Part shown: in pieces, positions 18,438 to 28,841 of the stretch
How positions within the stretch are numbered: position 1 is the stretch's first letter
How the letters are laid out: the number at the start of each line of letters is the position of its first letter
NCBI RefSeq assembly: GCF_000485595.1
Contig: NW_014579236.1
Location: 1,891 to 39,078 of the forward strand
Length of the DNA: 37,188 nt
Direction: 5' to 3'
Source of the DNA: Priapulus caudatus
Lineage: Eukaryota > Priapulida > Priapulimorpha > Priapulimorphida > Priapulidae
Notes under the pieces: generated by a model
Told to the model about the DNA's origin: nothing
The model's database searches: none
Seen by the model: only the letters and a program-made list of their open reading frames with translations
Made by a program: the position numbers and the translations under genes

Positions 18438-18840
18438 TGATGTGTACCACTGTGGCGAGTGCTGGGCGAACTTTGACCTAACGTCGGTCGCTGTCGCTGC
18501 AGTGTTTGCGCCAGTCGCCGCGACTTTGTCGTTTGTCGTTACGGTCAGTCGCTGTCGCTGCAGTGTGTCTTGGCCTTTAGTGTCTCAGTCATAGACAGGT
18601 GGTGAATAATAGTTTGTTTGCATTAAATAAATGTAGTTTTGTGACTTTTAGTGCATATAAAAGTTTGTGCGCAAAAATAAAAAAAATAAAAATTATCTAT
18701 CGCCTTTTTGTGTTCATAATGTGTTAGGCTACAGATGTGGCTAACAGGAATCCAAATTGGCTAATGAAAATGGATTCAGGCTAATTGTTTGGCTACAGAA
18801 AAAAAAATCCTAGCTAGGGCCCTGCTTGATTAATTAATTA
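18438..18840. other. Non-coding; 19-bp direct repeat
   Basis: GTCGCTGTCGCTGCAGTGT occurs at 18487-18505 and 18548-18566. No coding signal. The remainder is AT-rich. Confidence 0.6.
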
Positions 18841-18844
18841 TTAA

Positions 18845-19099
18845 AGAACGCCTGTCGACCAACATGCTTTGCAGCCGTGGTTTCGATTTTTGTATCATAT
18901 GAAAATGCTTAGGTTGCTCGCTTTGACTACCGATCTCTATTTTGAGCGTATCGTGCGAAATTTGCTACGTATAGTCATTAAGAATTATTTCTAGTAGTCG
19001 TTCAAAGTTTATTCTAGTGCCGTTTTCAAATTTCGATAAGGCTAGAGAGTTGTTTGATTACCATCACGGCCGCAAAGCATGTCGGTCAACAGGCAGTCT
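18845..19099. mobile_element. TTAA-flanked MITE, 255 bp
   Basis: Inverted ends of about 38 bp with a few mismatches (AGAACGCCTGTCGACC at the left; the right end reads inward AGACTGCCTGTTGACC), flanked by TTAA at 18841-18844 and 19100-19103. TTAA duplication points to piggyBac- or Kolobok-type mobilisation. The interior has no gene. Confidence 0.85.
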
Positions 19100-19103
19100 T
19101 TAA

Positions 19104-20929
19104 TTAATTAGTTCCATCCATTAATTAATAATTAAAAAATGTTGTGGTTGCACATTGATTTCATCTGTTGGTAGTCTATGCAGTGACAGTACCAGAGTCA
19201 TTTAACTTTTTCAACGCAAACCATTTTTTAAGACACAGCCTTTTACACCGGCGCCTCCCCTCTTCAGTCGCACATGAAAAATAGCTTACAATATATCAAC
19301 AGTAACGTCTGTTATGTACAACTACTGAGAAATTTAAGTTGAATGGTTTCATTCACCATCGCCCGCAACCCCCCACGGCACAAAACTGCTATGCAAATGA
19401 CAACAAAAAATACTTCTCTATTGATGCCTCATCAACACCACTGTAAAAGAGAAATCTTGCCCAAAAGAATTTGGAACGCAAAGCCGCCCGCCCTATCTGT
19501 TTCGCAGTGACGTAGATCTGTGACCGTCAGGGGTAGGCACTTCGGCCGCCTTGTTTACGTTGCCAAGCCGTGTACAATGCGAGCCCCTAATAGTGAACAC
19601 CGATATCAGAGTCAGTCTCATAGACTTTATCAGTTTCGTACGATACCGGACTAAACAGTCAATCAGATTGATGAAGATTGAAAACTTGCACAGTAGATTC
19701 GCAATGAAGTGGAACATGTTGAGAGTGAGTTGTGAATTCAGTGTGCGTGTACTATGTTTGAACCGTTGGCCAAGCGATTACGCCTATAGCCCGACCATGG
19801 CCTGCTGCGACGGATTGTTTTACTCCACAACGGACGGGAATGGATACTTCTAATTTCCTCGCAATACCGGTTTCTTGCGAGCTACGCATTACCCCAGGCA
19901 ATCTAGTTTAGGCAACCGTGCCAAGGGAAACGTGTGATGCCTTGTTCATGCTTCGTTGCCAATCGTCAGGGCAACGTCGAACCATGCAGAAGGAAGACCT
20001 AGCTGAATGGTGAGTTTAGCTCCAGTATTTCATTGTACGGTACTAGTCGTGTACTAATTCAGGAAGCGTAATACTGATCATTATACGCTCCTGACATAAT
20101 GAAATGTCTTTTGCTTTTGGTACAAGCTAAATTAGGCCTTGCAAGTTTTTTATCCAACAGATACAATGCAACTGTCAGATTTCCCATCTCTACAGTACTG
20201 TCTAATTTCTAAATAAGTAGCCTTCAGTACTACAGTACAGTAGGGCCTGACTTTACAAGAAAAGCAAGCTTGAACATAGATCAATAGTAAATGTTTTAGG
20301 CCGTACGTGTGGACATTATGACAGGATTATACGCTAGAATTTATGCACATGATCAATATAGTACAATGTTTTTCACGTGTAATGTCTGATTTAGTACTTG
20401 TATCGTTAAGAAAACTCAAGTGTATACCAGTACCAGTTAATAATCAACAATATATGCACGGTCCTAGTGTTATTAACCCTGAGGTACAGGCTGTCCTTGT
20501 AACGCTAACTAACCGCGGTTCACGAACCAAACCAGAAAGCGCGTCAGAACAGACAACGTATTGCGTATCACTAGCTGCAGCAGATTGGCATGACTCGACA
20601 GATAAAGCCAGCAATTATGACGAGTATGTGGTTGGAAACGATTTTATGATCCTGACCCCAGTCATCTAAGTCGCGCTCTCTAATCCGGTAGTAAAGTCTA
20701 CAATGCATAATATGTATATAATATACTTATCCATGCTCATAGATGATCTAATATGACCAAGTTGATGTTTATGCCCATATAAGTTACGCAGCCCCCCCGA
20801 GGATAGCTTTGTGCCTCATGCACTGATGCAGTGCTTTGTGCTTGCGGCGCGCAACCGCCCAGCACCGGTGCTGAGAACCTAGCTACATTGACGCTCACAG
20901 GCCGGTCTTTTCCCACCCCTGCCGTTCGA
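19104..20929. other. Low-repeat stretch, possible host promoter
   Basis: This 1.8-kb stretch matches no other part of the window. It contains GTTGCC/GGCAAC half-sites at 19559, 19911, 19955 and 19970, and a candidate first exon at 19984. A 108-codon plus-strand frame (20343-20669) shows no recognisable domain. Nothing is established. Confidence 0.35.
19984..20009 (+). other. Candidate first coding exon of a host gene
   Basis: ATG at 19984 opens an eight-codon frame (MQKEDLAE plus two bases) that runs into a consensus splice donor, GTGAGT, at 20010-20015. Just upstream, GTTGCC (19955-19960) and GGCAAC (19970-19975) form an inverted pair resembling half-sites of RFX-bound X-boxes found in cilia-gene promoters, though the 9-bp spacing is too wide for a standard X-box. 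No downstream exon is seen, so this is tentative. Confidence 0.25.
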
Positions 20930-21272
20930 CGGGACGGGTTCTAAACTATACTCGGTTGAAAACCGTTTGTTCGGTCTTAAAAAAAGACAAAACAAAACAA
21001 AAAAGGTAAACATTTGCCTGAAAATAGGGGGCGCTGTTTTGTTTTCGTTCTGTTTCAACAGGTTTCAATTTCGTGTTGTTCTGTGTTGCTGTGTATCTGT
21101 TCTGTGTCTGTGTGTCTGAGATTTGTGTAATTAAGCCCCATAATGTAAGTACAGTAATGTATGATGTACAAGTTGAATTTCATCAGCGCAGATATTTTTT
21201 TTGGAAGTCTGCAATGCTGTACGGGTGTCGTGAACACCGATCTGTCACAAGCAGTCCAATCACAAGCACGTA
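20930..21272 (+). mobile_element. Helitron fragment, internal
   Basis: Matches, in the opposite orientation, the central part of the Helitron at 7072-7942 (GGGACGGGTTCTAAACTATA, CCTGAAAATAGGGGGCGCTG, GAACACCGATCTGTCACAAG). Both termini are missing; similarity stops at CACGTAAT, inside the palindromic motif of the longer copy. Confidence 0.85.
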
Positions 21273-21844
21273 ATTAGTGTGTTTGATTTGCTTCCCCAGA
21301 GCCAACTGGGTTAACCTGGGTACAAAATCGAACGCACCTGGGTTAGGGAAGATAAACGAACGGTTTTTGGGTTAACCCGGGTTAATTATCATGGATGCCA
21401 GTAACAAGAATAGCAATTGCAATCTTATTATTAATGAATTCTAAGAATGAGCGGCTCAAGGATAGAGAGCATGTCTAGTAATGAACACCACCCTATCCAC
21501 TCACCGTCCTTGAGCAAACACACGCAGTCATTCACACTGCTACATTCATGCAGCACTGATCCCGCACTGATATCGTCGCCATGCATGGTGTCATGGCAAT
21601 GGATAGTGGGATACTTACCCAAGCCCCCCCCCCCCAAGTGAGCATCTCGGCGAGCCGCTGACTTCGTTCTCACCCGGGATGACCCGGGTAACGAAAAAAT
21701 GACTGTAATGTATTGTTTTATTACATTGATAAAACATTATTACATGATGGTTAGGGTTAGGGTTAGGGTTAGGGTTCGGGTTAGGATTATCAATCATTAA
21801 TCATTAATCATTAATCATTAATTATATCAAAGTTGGGAACACTC
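21273..21844. other. Non-coding; telomeric and ATCATTA tandem tracts
   Basis: GGGTTAACC-type short repeats occur at about 21308-21400. An interstitial (TTAGGG)n tract lies at about 21748-21781, and a 7-bp tandem ATCATTA (about four units) at about 21792-21822. They lie just 3' of the Gypsy-1 coding region. Confidence 0.75.
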
Positions 21845-23305
21845 CTAATGGAGCGTTAGCCGACTTATCGACGTGGTAGGAAGACACAACATAGCCATGT
21901 AAACATCAGTGTTCGCTCGTTTCGCCTTGCTAAGCAAACTCTTTACAGTATGAATCTGTCTCTCGACAAAACCGTTAGATTGCGGAAATCTAGGCGATGA
22001 CATTGCGTGGTTAAAACACCACTGTCTCGTGAATTCTCTGTAGCTCTCTGAAGCATACTGAGGTCTGTTATTGCTTATCACACGAGTGGGGATTCCGTGT
22101 TTGGAAAATACCTGCTTGGCATGCTCGATAACGACTTCGCAGGTATACTGCCTTGGCAGTTTGCGAATAATCGGAAACTTGCTGTAGTAGTCCGCAATTA
22201 TCAGGAACTCACTGCCATCGAACTGGAACAGGTCTGTACCTACGACCTCCCAAGGACGGCTAGGTATTTCATGCGGTAACAGCATTTCATGTGTTTGTGA
22301 TGTTTGGTACTCTTGGCATACTGGGCATTTCTTTATCAGAGTTTTGATGTCTTTATTGATTCCGCTCCAGTACACTGCATCCTTAGCACGCGGGCATGTT
22401 TTCTCAATGCCCTGATGTCCATAGTGTAGTTTCTCGAGTACCTCCTTCAGTACACCAGCTGGAACTACGACACACTGTCCCTTAAGAATAATGCCATTTT
22501 CCACCGATAGTTCATCACGGTACGACCAATATGATCTGATTGGTGTAGGAATAAATCCGATTGTTTTGGGCCAGGCAGTAGTGATATTTTCACTTAAGTG
22601 GTTGAGTGTGGAGTCTCTCATGATAGCTTCTCGTATGCTATTTAGGCATTCCGTGCTAAATCTCACGAGGTCAACTCTCACATCAACATCAATGGTACCT
22701 TCATTTTCTGTGCTGGGTAGGCGCGATAATGTATCGGCTATAATCATCTCCCTTCCTGGCCGGTATTCAATGTCTATCCGGTATCCCTGGAGCTTCAGCA
22801 TCATACGCTGTAGCCTCGATGGTGCTCTTATCAGAGGCTTTTGCAGAATCATGACTAACGCTTTGTGGTCAGTCAGGACTATGAAACTGCGGCCGTAGAG
22901 GTATGTGTGGAAGCGTTGTACACCAAATACTATGGCGAGTAGCTCCCGTTCAATAAACGCATAGCGCTTCTCTACGTCAGATAGTGCTTTGGAGGCATAT
23001 GCCACCGGTTTTCCATTCTGCAACAGGGCCGTGCCCAGTCCCTTGAGACTTGCATCAGCTTGCAGAACTGGCGTCTGACTGGTGTCAAAATATTGCAGCT
23101 TGGAGTCTCCCGTCACTGCTCGTTTGAGCTCATCGAAGCTCTGCTGGTGATGGTCCTCCCACATAAATGGCACATCTTGTTTTAGCAGGTCACATAGATG
23201 TGCTGCTTTGTCTGCCAACCTGGAGATGAACGGTGACAAGTATGTTACGAATCCCAGGAATTCTTGTAACTCCTTCTTAGTAGCAGGGCTTGGCATAGCC
23301 TGCAA
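21845..23305 (-). pseudogene. Gypsy-1 pol: RT thumb, RNase H and integrase
   Basis: A 486-codon frame from a Gypsy (Mag-like) retrotransposon. In order: RT connection (QEFLGFVTYLSPFISRLADK), RNase H (QADASLKGLGTALLQ; TDHKALVMI near residue 145), an H2C2 zinc-binding segment (HYGHQGIEKT...CPVCQEY) and the integrase core (TDLFQFDG; PRFPQSNGFVER). The integrase D35E block is damaged: the second catalytic Asp is Asn (SNNRPQ). The frame ends before the integrase C-terminus. A frameshift near 23295 separates it from the upstream RT. Confidence 0.9.
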
Positions 23306-23714
23306 GGTCGGCTATTTTTCCTATGTCAGGGTGTATGCCCTTATCAGAGTACGTCATACGGACTTGACATTGCACTTGGTCGAGTTGAACACTAGACCAT
23401 TCTTGGCAGCGACACGCATCAGTCTGTGCAGAATCTGATCATGTTCCTCATTAGTTTTAGCATACACTGCTACATCGTCTGCTATGCCTACTGCACCATT
23501 CACTTGGTCCAGGATCTGATCCCTTTTCAAATGAAAGATGTCCTACGAGACGGACAATACAAACGGCAGACGTGCAAAACAATATCTCCCAAACGGCGAC
23601 TGGAATGTGGTGAGGAACTGCGATTCATCGTCTAGTTTTATCGACCAGTATCCCGCTTTCGCATCAAGCTTTGAGAATACTGTAGCGAGGAACACGCTGG
23701 AAGCGACGCGAGTT
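23297..23714 (-). pseudogene. Gypsy-1 reverse transcriptase core, broken
   Basis: Continues the same pol upstream. Minus-strand pieces read VFSKLDAKAGYWS (first catalytic Asp), then SPFGRYCFARLPF, and GIADDVAVYA carrying the Asp-Asp catalytic pair. At least one in-frame stop (near 23555, replacing a codon after SVS) and a frameshift at about 23295 inactivate it. The upstream edge meets the foreign insertion at 23715. Confidence 0.8.
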
Positions 23715-24190
23715 CATAACAGATAAACAGCGGCATAATCCGAGCCCGCCCGTGGTGGTAATGAACCCCGATCGCGACACCTGGGTGCGACAAGAGAGAA
23801 GAAGCGATGGTGGAGAAACGCCTGCTTTCGAAGTCGCACCGTGAGAAATGTGTCACTAAGTCGCGCGTTTATGATCTTACCCCAATTACTAACAGGCTTA
23901 AAAGCCAAGGCTCAAGCCGAGCTCGAGAGAACCTGACTGTCCTCCCGACTAATTCTTGTTCTCCTCTCTCGTCTCTAACGTTTGCTTATACCACCTGCAT
24001 CTTGTTCGACTGTCACCATGTCAGAGAATAAACGCTCGTGCGGTATGTTATGACCGTAGTTTGTGTCTTTCTCTGTTGGTTTGCGTTATCCCCTTTCCCA
24101 CACCTATGCCTAGCCTTAGATCGCCAGTAGACTCACGCCGCTCCCGAATACCTCCGTTACAATACCTTGGTACACTACCATTACACTACA
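23715..24190. mobile_element. Foreign insertion in the Gypsy-1 RT, LTR-like
   Basis: About 475 bp of non-coding DNA separate the EELT RT motif (24194 side) from the VFSKLD motif (23714 side), which should be adjacent. On the plus strand it contains an AATAAA signal at 24027-24032 after a CT-rich stretch, the kind of layout seen in a solo LTR. I could not settle the termini or a target duplication. Confidence 0.5.
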
Positions 24191-25260
24191 AGTGGCGTGT
24201 GAGTTCTTCCACAGTAGGTATCTTGTGATATAGACGTTTTAGTGCTCGGTTGAGATATCTAGGGTCCAAACAGACAGGCAGGCATCATATCTTTCTTGTG
24301 CGAATAGGCCAAACTAGACACCCAGTCGGATGGTTCTGTTACCTTACTTATAACGTGGTTTTCTTCCATGTAATCCAGCTCTTTCTTTATTTCGTCTTTA
24401 AGTACAATATATGGTTTTCGAAGTGCATCAACGTGCGCTGGAGCAATTGGATCGACTGTAATCTTGAATGTGCCTGGCATACATCCAATCTTGTCAAATT
24501 GTTCGGGGTACAGTCGCTTCACGTCATGCACGTTCCCTATGGAAGATACGTCTGCTCCTATAGATGATTTTGTTGTCTCGCTATCAGTGATGCTTGTGCT
24601 GTTGATGGCGCAATGTAGTGTCCCTAATTTTAACCGTTCACTGGACTCTAGACCAATAACAGCTGGTCCTTCCACGTCCACTATGTAGAATATGCAGTCG
24701 TACCACTCAGAACCATTATAGCTACATGCCACGTCAATAGCTCCCTCGCACGGGATTGGTGCACTGTTGTACGCAGTTGGCCGTGTTCGTCTGGCTGCAG
24801 TGGCAATTTCTTGTGCTCCCGGGATAGCCTTCAGTTGTAAGCATGTTGGGGTACATTCTACGAAATACAGATAGTGGCAAGGTGTTTCCTTGTACACCAG
24901 TATCTACTTTGAGTCTGAGCTTGTGTACGCCTGGAAGGTTGCGTAGCATGTTCAAACCTGTGAATGCTTCATCGCGTCACCTGAGAGTCCTCGGCCACGT
25001 GGTGGGGATTTGTGCCATCGTTTATGTTTGCTCGCTAGACAAACGTGTGCCCAGTGGTTCATCCTGCCACAAGCTTTGCATTCTGCTCCATATGCTGGGC
25101 ATCGTCCCCGTGGTTTGTAAGTACTGGTGTTTTAACCCACAATTATGGCATATGCCAATAGCATGTTTAGTGATACCGTGTACAGCAGCAGTTGGTACAC
25201 TCATGTCCTTAAGCTGTTGTACATGTAAGTCTGCAGCTTCATATGTCCTGCCTAGTACTT
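24191..25260 (-). pseudogene. Gypsy-1 gag end, protease and RT start
   Basis: Read on the minus strand: the C-terminal gag stretch (YEAADLHVQQLKDM), a Cys-rich zinc knuckle (ICHNCGLKH...CKACGR), protease active site LRLKVDTGVQGNTLP and its closing VIGLESSERLKL, then the RT N-terminus (LKDEIKKELDYMEENHVISK, SDWVSSLAYSHKKD). At least two frameshifts occur (near 24850 and 24270). Gag upstream of about 25255 is missing. The segment is duplicated with errors at 25843-26560. Confidence 0.85.
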
Positions 25261-25315
25261 GTCAGTGTGTAACGGTAGATGTAGAATACCAGAGTCAACG
25301 ATACGATAATGACCA

Positions 25316-25803
25316 GGAGCGGAATTAATTTTTATTTTTGAAGGGCTACTTTTATTAGAGCCTTTGGGCTATTTTTGACTTTTTGGGGGCAATTTTTTTG
25401 TGTTTAGGGCTACTTTTTTCGTTGCATCGGGAATGATCATTTAACGATTTTAATTTACATGTTTGATTTATGATTAGAGCCAAATTGAATGTGATAATGT
25501 TGGTGGGAATATAATTGTAACATAATTTTTGTGGGCATGATTTTATTAATATGCCGTCTGTAATATTTGGGTGTGAACAATGTTGTGATGCCATATGTTA
25601 TTGGTAATTAAGTTCATAGAGCCTGGTCCAGCGTCTGCTGCTCTGTCTCGCACCGGTCGAAGTGAAAAATTATGCAAAGAACTCCGTAGGTTTAAACGTC
25701 GATTACCCGATCGAGTAACTAGAGGGGGCCGAGAGGTGCGGAACGGTACCACACGCTATAATATTTCACGCGACCTGGAAACTAAGCTCAACATTCACCG
25801 TCC
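25316..25803. repeat. Upstream flank of Gypsy-1, copy 1
   Basis: Non-coding sequence beginning GGAGCGGAATTAATTTTTAT, with short GGGCTACTTTT/GGGCTATTTTT repeats. It is repeated at 28374-28770 with base differences and indels. It ends at the single N at 25803. Confidence 0.85.
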
Positions 25804-25842
25804 NCAACACAGATCCCAATGTTCGGCGGTAGGTAGGTGAGT

Positions 25843-26560
25843 CGCTTCAGCGTCATGCCGTTCTATGGAAGATACGTCTGCTCCTATAGATGATTTTGTG
25901 TCCTGCGCTAAGTCAGTGATGCTTTGTGGGCTGTTGATGGCTGCAGTAGTAGTGTCCTAATTTACGCGTTCACTGACTCTAGACCAATAACAGGCTGGTC
26001 CTTCTCAGCTCCACTATGTAGAATCTGCAGTCGTCCACTCAGAACCATATAGCTACATGCCACGTCAATAGCTCCGCTCGCACGGGAATTGGTGCAACGT
26101 TGTACGCTAGTTGGCCGTGTTCGTCTGGCTGCAGTGCAATTTTTGTGCTCGTCGATCAGTCGATAAGCCTTCAGTTGTAATGCATGTTGGGGTTACATTC
26201 AACTGAAATGAGCAGAATAAGTGCAAGGTGTTTCCTTGGCACCAGTATCTACTTGATGTCTGAGCTTGTTGTACGCCTGGAAGGTTTGCGTAGCATGTTC
26301 AAACCTGTGAATGCTTCATGCGCGTCACCGGAGAGTCCTCGCCACGTGGTGGGATTGTGCCATCCGTTTATCGGTTTGGCTGCTAGACAAACGTGGCGCA
26401 AGTGTTCAATCTCATGCCCACAAGCTTTGCATTTCTGGCTCGCATGTGATGCGGCATTCGTCCGCGTGTTTGTAAGTGATCTGGTGTTTTTAACCCACAA
26501 TTATGGCGATGATGCCAATAGCATGTATTATGTGAGTACCGTGTACAGGTCCAGCAGTTG
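25843..26560 (-). pseudogene. Error-rich second copy of the Gypsy-1 gag/protease region
   Basis: Aligns with 24514-25193 at high identity but with many one-base insertions and deletions. Recognisable pieces include a minus-strand KCKACGHEIEHLRHVCLAAK zinc knuckle and the TGLNML stretch. Frames are broken throughout. It starts shortly after the single N, so it may be unpolished gap-fill sequence, an alternative haplotype, or a true duplicate. Confidence 0.8.
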
Positions 26561-26568
26561 CGTACACT

Positions 26569-28251
26569 CAGTGCCTAGAAATCTCGTTTGAAATTATCAG
26601 GTAGGGCCGTGATAGAAAAGTCGGCCAGTGCAAGAGTTTTAAATTAAACTGCGCGAAACAAAGTTAGGGTAGCCGAACAAATTACGCTGCAGCATGCGCA
26701 AGAAAAATCGTGTAGAGACCGGTAAGATGTGTTGTAGGGGAAAAATATTCTATACTGGTGGCTTAGAACTTAGAAGTATTTTGTTTGGTACGCATTGAGA
26801 GCAATTGAATAAAGACAAACTATAGAATTATTTGTGATGAAAAAGTACACTTTGTATTAAGCGAAGTTTTATAAAATAATCATATAATAAAAAGGAATTG
26901 TTTTAACAAGAATACAACATGAAACAAAAACAATGTCAATATAGGAAAAGCATTCATCGCTCGCCATTATTGCGAGGCTGAAAATCTACACATTTACACA
27001 TCTAACAGCAGTAAACTCCAGGATCAACTCGTCCAACTTTTCTTGTCGTGCCAATTTCTGAGTTCTGCGCGCAGAATCTTGCACTAGAGACAAAGCTAGT
27101 GTCACTGGTCCGACAGCTGCCTACAAGTTCTTGAAATTGAGCACACTACTTGCTTGTGCTGGGCTGAACAGGGCTTGAACCTGCTTGAAGTTTAGCAGCA
27201 AATGAATACAATACTAAACCGTGTAAACATAATGGCTTGTCGATGAAAAAATGAATTTTGCTGATCTGTCTAATTCTCCTATTATTTATCCTATTTAGAA
27301 GTGTGTGGCAATTATAATTTATCTGTAAGTGTTAAATAATTTAGGCTGAATATATACTACTTAACGCCCATGATTTCAGTAATATAAATTTAGATATATA
27401 TACTATATAGCTATATAGATAGTATAATAGTAATGATTATTATTGACAATATTACATACATTATGTATACATGGCATTAGAGCTTTAACAGGTTTTAACA
27501 AGCTTTTAAACACTGTTTTACAATTCTTGTCTCCGAAATATTTCAGGCATTTAGGGAAGTATTTCGAATGTGTTTTGGAAGCCGACGTAGATTACCCATC
27601 AATTTAACTCGTTTTAGTTTCATGCAAATCAGTATATACTATTGAATGAACACTAAAGATTTACTTTTACACAATTTCAAAACACTAGTCATGCTATTAT
27701 ACTTTGATACAAATAACATTTAAGGTTACATTTAACTCACTTTACGGCTTTTTACTCAAACCGGCGAACTCCTGCACTTGGTAACCTGCTTTTAAAAACG
27801 CCCGCATAGATCCGCTTGCCATTATTCTGTATATTTTGTCGCGATCATAAATATAATTTGAATTGTTATACAATCGCGTAGCAACATAGTAGATCGGTAG
27901 GAATCGACGGTGTCTTGTTTTCACCTAAGATGGCGATAGATCGCGAGTCTAGTTAACCACGAAATGCTCGCCCCCAGCTGAAACTTAATCGACTGCCGAA
28001 ACTATTTTCAGCATTTGACTTATCATCACTCAACAGTTATATTTTTGGTTTTCAGTAATTTGTTTTTGACTTGCTAATGATATTTGAGCATTATTTTTCG
28101 CGGAGAGTAGGAAAAGATCTGGAAAATCTTACATCGCGTTCAAGAAGAAAAATCTGGGCGACCTCCTAACTGGTTGTTTTAGCAGTTTTACTCGCCGGTG
28201 AGTACTTCCAGTCGCCTGTGGCGACCGGGCGACCGTCCATTTCGAGCACTG
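26569..28251. mobile_element. hAT-like non-autonomous element, 1.68 kb, with empty site
   Basis: Starts CAGTGCCTAGAAATC and ends CATTTCGAGCACTG. It is flanked by 8-bp sequences CGTACACT (26561-26568) and GGTACACT (28252-28259). The uninterrupted site GGTACACT is at 25194-25201 in the other Gypsy-1 copy, and the Gypsy sequence resumes correctly on the far side. An 8-bp duplication with CAGTG ends is characteristic of hAT. The single-base mismatch lies on the error-rich side. The interior is AT-rich and shows no transposase. Confidence 0.85.
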
Positions 28252-28770
28252 GGTACACTCATGTCCTTAAGCTGTTGTACATGTAAGTCTGCAGCTTCAT
28301 ATGTCCTGCCTAGTACTTGTCAGTGTGTAACGGTAGATGTAGAATACCAGAGTCAACGATACGATAATGACCAGGAGCGGAATTAATTTTTATTTTTGAA
28401 GGGCTACTTTTATTAGAGCCTTTGGGCTATTTTTGACTTTTTGGGGGCAATTTTTTTGTGTTAGGGGCTACTTTTTCGTTGCACGTTGAACTGAATGCAT
28501 GTTAACATTTTATTACATTTGATTATATTAGACCATTAATGTGATATTGTTGGTGCTATATATTGTATAATAATTTTGTGTCATGATTTATTAATATGTT
28601 TGTAATATTTGTAATTTTGTATCCTGTATGTAATTTTCATAGACTGGTACTCGCTCCTACCTCAATTACTCGATTACTCGATTAACCATCGAGTAACTAA
28701 GCCGAGAGGTGGGACCGGGTACCAGTCTATAATTTTCACTGCGACCGCGAAAACTAGCTCAACATTCACC
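28252..28770. repeat. Gypsy-1 gag end and upstream flank, copy 2
   Basis: Continues the second copy beyond the hAT insertion: 28252-28386 matches 25194-25328 almost exactly, then 28387-28770 matches 25329-25803 with differences. A TTACTCGATTACTCGATTA stretch at about 28665 precedes a CATCGAGTAACTAAGCC inverted partner. Confidence 0.85.
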
Positions 28771-28841
28771 GTACCCCAGGTACAACGTGATAGTCGCATT
28801 ACCGCGAACCTTTTTTATTATATATAGGTTATATATTATAA

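Noticed and set aside
20343-20669. A 108-codon plus-strand frame
   Set aside because: No motif, no homologous pattern I recognise and no splice evidence; kept only as a remark on the region.
23208-24228. Plus-strand frames across the Gypsy-1 region
   Set aside because: They are antisense to recognisable RT and protease motifs on the minus strand.
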